Translations under genes and position numbers: made by a program | Source: an uncultured Eubacteriales bacterium | GTDB taxonomy: Bacteria > Bacillota > Clostridia > Oscillospirales > UBA644 | NCBI GenBank assembly: GCA_934481505.1 | Contig: CAKSPP010000025.1 | Location: 1-11,652 of the forward strand | Length of the DNA: 11,652 bases | Direction of reading: 5' to 3' | Notes under the pieces: model-generated | What the model was told of the DNA's origin: nothing | Seen by the model: only the letters and a program-made list of their open reading frames with translations | Databases searched by the model: none | Part shown: in pieces, positions 1 through 5,640 of the stretch | Position numbering within the stretch: the stretch's first letter is position 1 | Layout: each line of letters starts with the position of its first letter

Positions 1-39
1 AAAAAAGCGTCGTTTTAGGCTGATTCGCTGTTTGCGGGG

Positions 40-68
40 AAGACATTCCGCCAAAAATCTGCTATACT
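40..68 (+). promoter_or_regulatory. Predicted sigma-A promoter of the first XRE regulator
   Basis: The -35-like hexamer AAGACA (40-45) and the -10 hexamer TATACT (63-68) are separated by 17 nt. TG at 60-61 gives an extended -10 (TGCTATACT). The -35 is only a partial consensus match and sits in an imperfect inverted repeat (about 36-52, GGGGAA against TTCCgCC) that could be an operator. A good Shine-Dalgarno follows (GGAGG at 75-79, 8 nt before the ATG). Confidence 0.55.
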
Positions 69-87
69 TTTCTCGGAGGTATATAAA

Positions 88-630
88 ATGGATCAGATGA
101 AAACAGGAAAATTCATAGCCGCCCTGCGAAAAGAGAAAGGCATGACGCAGGAAAAACTCGGAGAAAAACTCGGCGTGACGAACAAAACCGTTTCCCGCTG
201 GGAAAACGGCAACTATATGCCCGACATTGAAATGCTTTTGCTTCTTTCCAAAGAATTTGATGTGAGCATAAACGAAATTATAAGCGGAGAACGGCTTTTG
301 GAGGAAAACTTCAAAAAAGCCGCGGACAATAACCTTGTTGCAGCCCTTGAAAACAGCACCTTTACTCTGAAAGAAAAAATATCGTTTTTTAAGAAAAAAT
401 GGCTGCGTGAACATATTGCGGTTATCGCTTTGTGCGTTGCGGCGTGGATTGGGCTTATAATATGGACGGCATTGAAGCTGCAAGGCAATGACTTTTATCT
501 TTTGGGAGCTGTCGGCGAACTTTCCGCAGTGCTTTTCTATCTTGTGTTGTATAACCGTATGATGTCATATACCGAAAAGCACGCCTATGCACCCGACAAA
601 AATGACACCCGACGCGGAAAATGTAATTGA
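88..630 (+). CDS. XRE-family HTH transcriptional regulator with two C-terminal membrane segments
   Basis: This 180-residue protein has an XRE/Cro-CI type helix-turn-helix at about residues 7-64. The recognition region includes TQEKLGEKLGV and TNKTVSRWENG, and it is followed by PDIEMLLLLSKEFDVSINEI, typical of these DNA-binding domains. After a charged linker (about 68-104) come two hydrophobic stretches, about 108-130 and 136-156, predicted to span the membrane, then a hydrophilic tail. This is a common Clostridia layout: a membrane-tethered one-component regulator. The signal and target genes cannot be read from the sequence. The start at 88 is supported by GGAGG 8 nt upstream; an in-frame ATG at 97 is possible but worse placed. 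The gene is monocistronic, with its own promoter and a hairpin terminator at 681-709. Confidence 0.88.
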   Translation: MDQMKTGKFIAALRKEKGMTQEKLGEKLGVTNKTVSRWENGNYMPDIEMLLLLSKEFDVSINEIISGERLLEENFKKAADNNLVAALENSTFTLKEKISFFKKKWLREHIAVIALCVAAWIGLIIWTALKLQGNDFYLLGAVGELSAVLFYLVLYNRMMSYTEKHAYAPDKNDTRRGKCN

Positions 631-680
631 GCAGAACGGCGGCGAACTTGTCATTTGCACAGACCAATAAGACGAATATT

Positions 681-709
681 GCGGCAGAGAATAAACTCTG
701 CCGCCTTTT
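681..709 (+). terminator. Intrinsic terminator after the first XRE regulator
   Basis: A perfect 9-bp GC-rich stem, GCGGCAGAG (681-689) against CTCTGCCGC (696-704), closes a 6-nt AATAAA loop and is followed by CTTTTC. It lies about 50 bp after the stop codon at 630. The stretch 631-680 shows no gene or other recognisable signal. Confidence 0.85.
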
Positions 710-729
710 CCCCCAAAAGCAACGAACGG

Positions 730-766
730 TTGACAGATTGACAGGCGTCAAGTGGTTGTCGGCAAC
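730..766 (+). promoter_or_regulatory. Operator-like repeat cluster at the second regulator's promoter
   Basis: TTGACAG occurs twice in direct repeat (730-736 and 738-744). The second copy forms an inverted repeat with GTCAA (TTGAC 738-742, GTCAA 747-751). A further small inverted repeat, GTTG/CAAC (755-758 and 763-766), overlaps the predicted -35. Neither TTGACA copy has a -10 at proper distance, so they are better read as protein-binding half-sites. Autoregulation by the downstream XRE protein is an inference. Confidence 0.35.
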
Positions 767-784
767 TTTGAAAAATGATAAAAT
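756..784 (+). promoter_or_regulatory. Predicted sigma-A extended -10 promoter of the second XRE regulator
   Basis: TTGTCG (756-761) and TAAAAT (779-784) are 17 nt apart. TG at 776-777 gives the extended -10 TGATAAAAT, identical to the one in front of trmB. The transcript would start near 791, leaving a leader of about 55-60 nt that contains the Shine-Dalgarno and the hairpin described next. Confidence 0.65.
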
Positions 785-800
785 ATAGAAAAACACAACA

Positions 801-850
801 AAAGGAGGATAGGCAGAGAAGACCCGAATTTTCTATGCCTGAATATTATG
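801..850 (+). promoter_or_regulatory. Remote Shine-Dalgarno brought to the start codon by a leader hairpin
   Basis: AAAGGAGGA (801-809) is the only strong ribosome binding site here, yet no start codon lies at normal spacing; AGGAGG (803-808) is 39 nt from the ATG at 848. Between them AGGCAGAGAA (811-820) pairs with TTCTATGCCT (831-840), with one G-A mismatch and possibly two extra pairs at the loop. Looping out 811-840 leaves about 9 nt between AGGAGG and the ATG, which is a normal spacing. The stem also buries an out-of-frame ATG at 835-837. Bacteriophage T4 gene 38 is a known precedent for a hairpin bridging a distant SD to its start. Its operation here is inferred. Confidence 0.5.
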
Positions 851-1807
851 ATTTTTGCCGACAAACTTATTTTACTTCGGAAAAAAGCGGGGTGGTCGCA
901 GGAGGAACTTGCAGAACAGATGGATGTAACAAGGCAGTCCGTTTCAAAATGGGAGGGAGCACAGTCGGTTCCCGACCTTGACAAATTGATACGCCTTTCC
1001 GAGCTGTTCGGCGTAAGCACCGATTATCTGCTGAAAGACGAAATCGAAGAGGTCGGAAATTGCGGTCCGTCCGAAGATACGCCGTCATTAAGGCGTGTTT
1101 CAATGGAAGAAGCGAACGCTTTTCTTTCCGTAAAAGCAAAAACAGCCAAAACCATAGCATATGCCGTTTTTTTGTGTATCATCTCCCCGATAACGCTTTT
1201 GATTTTGGCCGCGATAAGCGAAAGCACGGCAGAAGCTTTGAACGAAAATATTGCCGTCGGAATAGGACTATCGGTTCTCATTATTATCGTGTCGGCAGCC
1301 GTCATGATGTTTATATCGAGCGGAGGCAAAACCGCACCTTTTGCCTATCTTGAAAAAGAAAAATTTGAAACCGCATACGGCGTTGACGGAATGGTCAAAG
1401 AACGCAGGACGCAATATAAAAACCTGAACACAAAATATAATATTGCGGGTGCGTGTTTATGTATTATCGCCGCAATTCCGCTTTTTATCGCAATGACTTT
1501 TGACGGCACCGCGTTTCCAGTGTTTATGCTTTCCCTTTCGTTTCTGATTGCGGGTGTCGGCGTTGTTTGCTTTATAAAAACGGGGATTGTATGGGCAAGC
1601 TTCGAAAGACTTTTGCACGAAAATCAAAAGTCGTCTGTTGCCGACGCCGTATATACCGCATATTGGCTTACCGCAACCGCAATTTACTTGGGATACAGCC
1701 TGTTATCGGCTAATTGGAACCGGAGCGTTGTTATTTGGGTCGTTGCGGCGGTAATCTTCCCCGCAGTCGTCGCAATAACGAACGCCTTTAAGAAAAAAAC
1801 AAAATAA
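848..1807 (+). CDS. XRE-family HTH regulator with about six membrane segments
   Basis: This 319-residue protein starts with an XRE helix-turn-helix (about residues 3-62), with SQEELAEQMDVTRQSVSKWE followed by PDLDKLIRLSELFGVSTDYLL. A polar linker (65-98) leads to hydrophobic stretches at about 101-123, 134-157, 197-217, 222-246, 268-288 and 293-312, predicted as six membrane helices. A charged loop (about 160-195) separates the first pair from the rest. It probably acts as a membrane-bound one-component transcription factor sensing something at or in the envelope. No target is evident, since its neighbours are other regulators. ATG 848 fits the HTH family start, because ADKLILLRKK follows at once, but it lacks a nearby Shine-Dalgarno (see 801-850). 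The gene ends at a hairpin terminator (1849-1876). Confidence 0.85.
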   Translation: MIFADKLILLRKKAGWSQEELAEQMDVTRQSVSKWEGAQSVPDLDKLIRLSELFGVSTDYLLKDEIEEVGNCGPSEDTPSLRRVSMEEANAFLSVKAKTAKTIAYAVFLCIISPITLLILAAISESTAEALNENIAVGIGLSVLIIIVSAAVMMFISSGGKTAPFAYLEKEKFETAYGVDGMVKERRTQYKNLNTKYNIAGACLCIIAAIPLFIAMTFDGTAFPVFMLSLSFLIAGVGVVCFIKTGIVWASFERLLHENQKSSVADAVYTAYWLTATAIYLGYSLLSANWNRSVVIWVVAAVIFPAVVAITNAFKKKTK

Positions 1808-1848
1808 CCGCGGCAGACGCGGAATTTCATGAAAAACAAGGTTAAAGT

Positions 1849-1876
1849 AATGCACCCGTTTTTCAGCGGGTGCATT
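1849..1876. terminator. Hairpin between two convergent regulator genes
   Basis: A perfect 10-bp stem, AATGCACCCG (1849-1858) against CGGGTGCATT (1867-1876), has an 8-nt loop. On the plus strand it is followed by a T-rich run (GTTTTATCTTTTCTT), so it terminates the 848-1807 gene well. On the minus strand it begins 3 nt past the stop codon of the 1880-2644 gene, but the T-run there is poor (ACTTTAACC). Bidirectional use is plausible. Confidence 0.8.
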
Positions 1877-1879
1877 GTT

Positions 1880-2644
1880 TTATCTTTTCTTATAAATCAC
1901 AAGTTCGGGGTCTTTGCAGTCTTCGCCGTAAGTACATATCAAAATAAAATCCGCATTTGCGGCAATCCCGAAACATCTGTCTCCGCCGAATTCACATTCA
2001 AGCTGATTGCCGAGATAGGTCGTGCCGTCGTCCAAAAATTTGACGATGTTTCCGTTCGGAAGCCTGTAATCGAGATTGATATACTTTCCGACAAGTGCGT
2101 TCAGTTTTTCGACTTTCGGCATACCCTCGACATTCAGGGCGTTTATTTCGCCGATAAGTTTTTCCTTGAATTCGTCGAACGCCTTGTTTCCGCCGAGTTC
2201 GTTATATCTTTTCCAATAGTCGAGTTTCGGCAGGGTCGAATAAAGATACGCCCTTATTTCCTCTTCGGAATGTTCGCCGTCCGACATATTTTTAACGCAG
2301 ACATCGACAAGGTCGTCCATATTACTGTACATATATTCGCCGTCGGCGTAGCACCATTTGCAATAGTCTTCGTTGAGAAAACCGTCTTTTTCCTTGCTTA
2401 TAATGCTGTCGTCAAGCGGCATTCCGCAGCATTGACAGATAAGTTTTTGCGGAGAACCCAAAAGGGTGTTTATCGAAACATCGAAAAATTTCGACAGCAG
2501 TTTCAGAGTGTCGGTATTCGGCACAGTCTCTCCGTTTTCCCAACGCGAGACCGCCTGTCGCGTGACGAATATTTTTTCGGCAAGCTCTTCCTGCGAAAGA
2601 CCCTTCTGCGTTCTCAGATTGAATAATACTTCTCTTGTTTCCAT
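1880..2644 (-). CDS. XRE-family HTH regulator with a central zinc ribbon and a conserved C-terminal domain
   Basis: This 254-residue soluble protein has three parts. Residues 2-62 are an XRE helix-turn-helix (SQEELAEKIFVTRQAVSRWE, then TDTLKLLSKFFDVSINTLL). Residues about 69-148 look like the putative zinc-ribbon family PF12674: the CQCCGMPL motif supplies Cys70, 72 and 73, and CKWC supplies Cys95 and 98. Acidic and aromatic residues and LDYWKRYNELGG follow. Residues about 160-252 form a third conserved-looking region (EGMPKVEKLNALVGKYINL, DDGTTYLGNQLECEFGGDRC, FILICTYG) that I do not recognise by function. The zinc ribbon suggests metal- or redox-responsive DNA binding, but this is inference. 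The start has GAGGAG 8 nt upstream and a promoter at 2665-2692. The gene converges on the 848-1807 regulator. Confidence 0.85.
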   Translation of the reverse strand: METREVLFNLRTQKGLSQEELAEKIFVTRQAVSRWENGETVPNTDTLKLLSKFFDVSINTLLGSPQKLICQCCGMPLDDSIISKEKDGFLNEDYCKWCYADGEYMYSNMDDLVDVCVKNMSDGEHSEEEIRAYLYSTLPKLDYWKRYNELGGNKAFDEFKEKLIGEINALNVEGMPKVEKLNALVGKYINLDYRLPNGNIVKFLDDGTTYLGNQLECEFGGDRCFGIAANADFILICTYGEDCKDPELVIYKKR

Positions 2645-2664
2645 GAAATCAACTCCTCGAAAAT

Positions 2665-2692
2665 ATTATACATTATTTTCCGCGAAAAGCAA
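2665..2692 (-). promoter_or_regulatory. Predicted sigma-A promoter of the HTH/zinc-ribbon regulator
   Basis: Read on the minus strand, TTGCTT (2692-2687) is followed after 16 nt by a perfect TATAAT (2670-2665). The leader is short, with GAGGAG at 2658-2653 and the ATG at 2644. Spacing is slightly short and the -35 partial, but the -10 is consensus. Confidence 0.6.
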
Positions 2693-2729
2693 GCAACTGT
2701 CCGTTTCCCCCGTTTTTCTCGAAGAAAAG

Positions 2730-2757
2730 GAGCGGCAAAAACCATGTTTTACCGCTC
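2730..2757 (-). terminator. Intrinsic terminator after the TIGR04076-like gene
   Basis: GAGCGG (2730-2735) pairs with CCGCTC (2752-2757), and the stem extends inward through an A/T-rich part with one mismatch. On the minus strand it starts 5 nt after the stop codon at 2763 and is followed by CTTTTCTTC. The A-tract on one side and T-tract on the other mean it could work in both directions. Confidence 0.75.
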
Positions 2758-2762
2758 TTTTT

Positions 2763-3155
2763 TTATTCGTAATCGATGCGTTCTATTTTGAAAATAACGG
2801 GTCGGGTGCCGTCGGAGCAGCAGGCAATCATCGTGTTTTCTTCTTTCATCCAGCCCTGCATTATCGATCCGCCCTGAAGCCCGGTATAGATATAGCGTGA
2901 AATCGCGTCCCACGCTTCGGAGCAAAACGGGATTTTCGGACCGCCGGCAACGGTGTTTGCGTCGCCGTTTGTTTTCACAAGGGTGTTTAAGCCCATATGC
3001 CAGAAGTCGTCCTTGTCACCGTCACGCAAAAAAACGAATTCGTCGCCGATATTGTAACACGGGCAATCCCCCGAATTCGGGTCGGAACAAAACTTCGTCT
3101 GCAATTCGGGATATAATTTTTTGTCAATAACCGTTATTTTTACTTTATGTTTCAT
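2763..3155 (-). CDS. TIGR04076 family protein (small, cysteine-containing, function unknown)
   Basis: This 130-residue protein resembles the TIGR04076 family. It has an N-terminal beta-strand start (HKVKITVIDKKLYPEL), FCSDPNSGDCPCYNIGDEF with Cys23, Cys31 and Cys33, a central FCSEAWDAISRYIYTGLQGG (Cys78), and the strongly family-like C-terminus GWMKEENTMIACCSDGTRPV, with Cys112-Cys113, followed by IFKIERI. No signal peptide or membrane segment is visible. The conserved cysteines suggest metal binding or redox chemistry, but no activity has been established as far as I know. The start has GGAGGG very close (4-nt gap) and an excellent promoter at 3184-3212. It is a single-gene unit, with terminator at 2730-2757, divergent from tepA. 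Confidence 0.82.
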   Translation of the reverse strand: MKHKVKITVIDKKLYPELQTKFCSDPNSGDCPCYNIGDEFVFLRDGDKDDFWHMGLNTLVKTNGDANTVAGGPKIPFCSEAWDAISRYIYTGLQGGSIMQGWMKEENTMIACCSDGTRPVIFKIERIDYE

Positions 3156-3183
3156 ATTTCCCTCCGTTTATCTTTCCGACAAC

Positions 3184-3212
3184 ATTATATATAAATTTCT
3201 GCGAAAAATCAA
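3184..3212 (-). promoter_or_regulatory. Predicted sigma-A promoter of the TIGR04076-like gene
   Basis: On the minus strand TTGATT (3212-3207) and a perfect TATAAT (3189-3184) are separated by exactly 17 nt. This is one of the best sigma-A matches in the window. I see no equally convincing promoter for the divergent tepA gene in the same 117-bp gap. Confidence 0.72.
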
Positions 3213-3272
3213 GCCGCCGCACCCGTTTATTTTCCGCGTTTTCGGGCAAAATACGAAAAAAGGAGAGATTTT

Positions 3273-3941
3273 ATGTCCGAAGAAAATGTAAAAGAAAGCG
3301 GGCTTCCGACGGAGGAAATGCCGATTCACTGCCTTACCGTAATCGGGCAGGTCGAGGGGCATTATATCCTGCCTGCGGAAACGAAAACCACGAAATATGA
3401 GCATGTTCTCCCCGCTCTTGTCGCAATCGAAGAGTCGGAAAAAGTCAAAGGGCTGCTTATTCTCTTGAACACCGTAGGCGGCGACGTCGAAGCGGGGCTT
3501 GCAATAGCGGAAATGATTGCCGGCATGGAAACCCCGACCGTTTCCCTCGTTCTCGGCGGCGGCCATTCGATAGGCGTGCCGCTTGCGGTTTCCGCCGACT
3601 ATTCCTTTATCGCCCCGACGGCAACCATGACCGTCCACCCCGTGAGAATGAACGGGCTTATCGTCGGCGTTCCGCAGACCTTTTCTTATTTCGACAAAAT
3701 GCAGGACAGGATTATAAATTTCGTTTCGGAAAACTCCGGAATTTCAGCCGACCGTTTCAGAGAGCTTATGACAGCAACGGGCGGCATGGTGACCGATGTC
3801 GGAACGCTTCTTGACGGAGCGGAAGCCGTTAAAGAGGGCGTCATAAACGAAGTCGGCGGTCTTCGGGACGCGATGAAAAAACTTCGCAGTCTTATTAAAG
3901 AAAGGAAAAACAAAGATGTTTCTTTACTCGATAATGTGTGA
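3273..3941 (+). CDS. tepA: TepA-like ClpP-fold serine protease
   Basis: This 222-residue protein is related to ClpP and to B. subtilis TepA (YmfB), named as a translocation-enhancing protein. The crotonase/ClpP fold is evident from LLILLNTVGGDVEAGLAIAE (about 61-80), GGGHSIGVPLAVSADYSFIA (95-114) and the run MTVHPVRMNG with VGVPQTF (about 119-137). The likely triad is Ser99 (GGGHSIG), His122 (MTVHPV) and Asp175 (TDVGT), all at ClpP-equivalent places, so the enzyme looks intact. No signal peptide is seen, so it is likely cytosolic or membrane-associated; substrates are unknown. It lacks the standard ClpP N-terminus, so partnership with a Clp ATPase is doubtful. The start has AGGAGAG about 7 nt upstream. 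Its last 26 nt overlap the YlzJ-like gene, an arrangement also found in Bacillus. Confidence 0.88.
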   Translation: MSEENVKESGLPTEEMPIHCLTVIGQVEGHYILPAETKTTKYEHVLPALVAIEESEKVKGLLILLNTVGGDVEAGLAIAEMIAGMETPTVSLVLGGGHSIGVPLAVSADYSFIAPTATMTVHPVRMNGLIVGVPQTFSYFDKMQDRIINFVSENSGISADRFRELMTATGGMVTDVGTLLDGAEAVKEGVINEVGGLRDAMKKLRSLIKERKNKDVSLLDNV

Positions 3942-4119
3942 AAACGCGATTCTGCCGCCGAAAAAAGAACAGAAAAAAGCCGCCGAAACGGTTTTTTCGA
4001 CCGACCCGGCGACATTTCTCTATTCTTCGGCAAGTGCCTCTTTGGCGAGCAAATCGGCGTATTCGTTCAAGGGAACGCCGCTGTGGCCCTCGACCTTTAC
4101 GAATTTTATATCCATATAA
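3916..4119 (+). CDS. YlzJ-like small protein, 3' part antisense to the RNase H gene
   Basis: This 67-residue frame starts inside the end of tepA (ATG 3916, with AAAGGA about 10 nt upstream), suggesting translational coupling. The N-terminus MFLYSIM resembles the MILYT-type start of YlzJ proteins, and VFSTDPATFLY (about residues 26-36) resembles their STDP-x-x-YL segment. YlzJ follows tepA in Bacillus. The middle is shorter than in usual family members. From 4020 on, the codons lie antisense to the 3' end of the RNase H gene, and the last roughly 33 residues (Ser/Ala-rich, then KGTPLWPSTFTNFISI) do not look family-like. They may be read-through after loss of an original stop. A weak hairpin with T6 lies within the gene (3973-3997). 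Recognition rests on position and two short motifs. Confidence 0.5.
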   Translation: MFLYSIMCENAILPPKKEQKKAAETVFSTDPATFLYSSASASLASKSAYSFKGTPLWPSTFTNFISI

Positions 4120-4694
4120 GGGCGGTATTTATCCATAAATTTGAGGTAATGCCTTGCACAGAAGCTGTTCGCCTGCCATTTATGCTCATACCACTTGGAA
4201 ATTCCGTAATAATCGTGATAAATCGTGATATCCTTAATTCCGTCCGCTGCGGTCGTTTTGACGGCGAACATCGCCGCCTGCAATTCCCCTGCAACGTTTC
4301 TTGCCTCGGCGGCTTCCGGCCTCATTCCCCACGCACGGTGAGTCGTGACGTTTCCGCTTTTTATAAGGATACAGCCGTAGGAATATCTGCGGCGTTCGGC
4401 GTCATAGCTGCCGTCGATATACGCAATCATCTGCCCCTGCGGAATTTCGTTTGAAAGATTTTCCGCAACGGTGTTGTAATCCGCGATTTTTTCCGCTTTC
4501 GACCTGCGTTTTTTCGCGGGTCTTTCTTTTTCGGTAAAAGTCTGGGAAAGATATTCTTCGGCGTCTTTCATATTGTCGAAGCTTTTATATTCGGCGTCCT
4601 TGAAGCCGACGACCTGATCTTTACATTCTTCCCAATGCTTGAATATTCCCGTTTTTCTGCCGTTTCGCACGGCGTAATATCGTAATTTTGCCAT
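4020..4694 (-). CDS. rnhA: Ribonuclease HI with N-terminal hybrid-binding (viroplasmin) domain
   Basis: This 224-residue enzyme should cut RNA in RNA-DNA hybrids, for R-loop and primer removal. Residues 4-49 match the viroplasmin/RNase H1 hybrid-binding domain (YYAVRNGRKTGIFKHWEEC, then YKSFDNMKDAEEYL). A basic linker with AKKRRSKAEK (about 55-72) leads to the RNase H domain (about 88-221). The four catalytic acids are present: Asp94 (YIDGSYD), Glu137 (GELQA), Asp161 (IYHDYYG) and Asp214 (EYADLLA), plus His204 (EGHSG). The start MAKLRYY at 4694 is chosen because GGAG lies 6-7 nt upstream and the hybrid-binding domain begins there; an upstream in-frame ATG at 4763 precedes the promoter elements and is unlikely. 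It has a strong promoter (4723-4751), is divergent from dpaA and overlaps the YlzJ-like frame at its 3' end. Confidence 0.9.
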   Translation of the reverse strand: MAKLRYYAVRNGRKTGIFKHWEECKDQVVGFKDAEYKSFDNMKDAEEYLSQTFTEKERPAKKRRSKAEKIADYNTVAENLSNEIPQGQMIAYIDGSYDAERRRYSYGCILIKSGNVTTHRAWGMRPEAAEARNVAGELQAAMFAVKTTAADGIKDITIYHDYYGISKWYEHKWQANSFCARHYLKFMDKYRPYMDIKFVKVEGHSGVPLNEYADLLAKEALAEE

Positions 4695-4722
4695 TTTATT
4701 CTCCGTTTTTTGTTCTCCTGTA

Positions 4723-4751
4723 ATGATACCATTATTTTCGGGCAAAGTCAA
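4723..4751 (-). promoter_or_regulatory. Predicted sigma-A extended -10 promoter of the RNase H gene
   Basis: On the minus strand TTGACT (4751-4746) is followed after 17 nt by TATCAT (4728-4723), with TGG directly before it as an extended -10. Transcription would begin near 4716, giving a leader of about 20 nt. It shares the 103-bp intergenic region with the dpaA control region. Confidence 0.72.
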
Positions 4752-4760
4752 GACGAAAAG

Positions 4761-4800
4761 CATATACTGTGTTATAAAGACTCACGGAGTGATACTTTTG
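4761..4800 (+). promoter_or_regulatory. dpaA control region: mother-cell-like -10, Shine-Dalgarno and TTG start
   Basis: CATATACT (4761-4768) resembles the CATA-type -10 of sporulation sigma factors (sigma-E/sigma-K). It also contains TATACT, a fair sigma-A -10. No convincing -35 of either class lies at proper distance, so the sigma assignment is open. GGAG (4786-4789) is placed 8 nt before TTG 4798. In Bacillus the dpa genes are read by sigma-K in the mother cell. Confidence 0.3.
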
Positions 4801-5640
4801 AGAACTCAGATATTTGCCGTTCTCGGCGGTGATTTGCGTTCCGCCGCGGCGGAAAAAATACTTTCCGAGAACTTTGAAACACGGCTTTTCGGATTTGACG
4901 GCATTTCCGAAAAGACCATAGAAGAAACCATTGAAAACGCCGATTTCGTCCTGCTTCCGCTGCCTTGCACGAAAGACGGAAAAAACCTCTATACGCCTTT
5001 TTCAAAAAGCGAAACGCCGCTCGAAAAAATCCTTATGTCTCCCGAAAAAACAATATTTTTCGGAGCGAATATCCCCGAAAAAATCAAGGACGGAAAACAC
5101 ATATTTATCGACATTTTTGCCCGCGACGACTTAAAAATTCTCAACGCCGTTCCGACAGCCGAGGGAGCTATTGCCGAAGCAATCCTTAAAACCGAAAAAA
5201 CGCTTTGGAAATCGAACTGCCTTGTCGTCGGGTTCGGAAATATAGGCAAAGCCCTTGCTTTAAGGCTTAAAGCTTTGGGGGCAAATGTCACGGTTTCGGC
5301 GAGAAAGCCGCGTGACCTTGCCGCAATTTCGGCGTTCGGCATATCCCCCGTCGAAACCGCGAATATTTCGGAGATTTTGGGGGATGCAGACATCGTTTTC
5401 AATACCGTTCCAACGGAAGTCATCGGCAAAAAGGAGCTGTCGGCAGCAAAAAAGGACGCACTTTTTATCGACCTTGCCTCAAAGCCCGGCGGGATTGATT
5501 TTTCCTTTGCCGAAAAAGCGGAGATTTCCGTTCTTTGGCTGCTTTCGCTCCCGGGAAAAACCGCCCCGAAAACCGCAGGCGAAATTATCGCAAAAACAAT
5601 ATTCAACATTCTGAAAGGAGGAGAAATAAATGGAAAATAA
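4798..5640 (+). CDS. dpaA: Dipicolinate synthase subunit A
   Basis: This 280-residue subunit acts with DpaB to make dipicolinic acid from the DapA product (dihydrodipicolinate/HTPA) in the mother cell; dipicolinate then fills the spore core as the calcium chelate. The N-terminal part has FAVLGGDLRSAAAEKIL (about 6-22), and FVLLPLPCTKDG at about 50-61. A Rossmann fold follows with LVVGFGNIGKALA (Gly145, Gly147, Gly150) and downstream SARKPRD. The C-terminus has the family-like LPGKTAPKTAGEII (251-264). Length agrees with Bacillus SpoVFA (about 300). The start is placed at TTG 4798 because GGAG is 8 nt upstream and the protein then begins RTQIFAVLGG like its family. A GTG at 4789 would overlap the Shine-Dalgarno, and an ATG at 4723 lies upstream of it. 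The gene overlaps dpaB by 11 nt. Confidence 0.92.
   Translation: MRTQIFAVLGGDLRSAAAEKILSENFETRLFGFDGISEKTIEETIENADFVLLPLPCTKDGKNLYTPFSKSETPLEKILMSPEKTIFFGANIPEKIKDGKHIFIDIFARDDLKILNAVPTAEGAIAEAILKTEKTLWKSNCLVVGFGNIGKALALRLKALGANVTVSARKPRDLAAISAFGISPVETANISEILGDADIVFNTVPTEVIGKKELSAAKKDALFIDLASKPGGIDFSFAEKAEISVLWLLSLPGKTAPKTAGEIIAKTIFNILKGGEINGK

Noticed and set aside
835..981. Short plus-strand frame starting at ATG 835, or a frameshifted longer start for the second regulator
   Set aside because: The ATG is inside the predicted stem, 26 nt from the SD, and the frame runs out of phase through the HTH coding sequence. The HTH protein starting at 848 is complete as a family member.
1829..2626. 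Long plus-strand reading frame (265 codons) opposite the HTH/zinc-ribbon regulator
   Set aside because: The minus-strand gene has clear domains, SD and promoter. The plus-strand translation has no recognisable motif and begins inside the terminator region. Antisense frames are long here because codon usage avoids codons that are stops on the other strand.
3239..3250. 12-mer TTTTCGGGCAAA upstream of tepA, repeated at 4735-4746 upstream of dpaA
   Set aside because: It was considered as a shared regulatory site of two spore-linked genes. The window is full of TTTCGG/CCGAAA words, so a shared 12-mer is expected by chance, and its distance to downstream elements differs.
3973..3997. Possible terminator within the YlzJ-like gene (A6, CCG/CGG stem, T6)
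   Set aside because: The GC part of the stem is only 3 bp with a bulged G. It is too weak to call, though it could cause partial termination before the RNase H gene.
4692..4763. Longer RNase H start at 4763
   Set aside because: The extension would start upstream of the predicted -10/-35, adds residues unlike the family and lacks an SD. ATG 4694 has GGAG and starts directly at the hybrid-binding domain.
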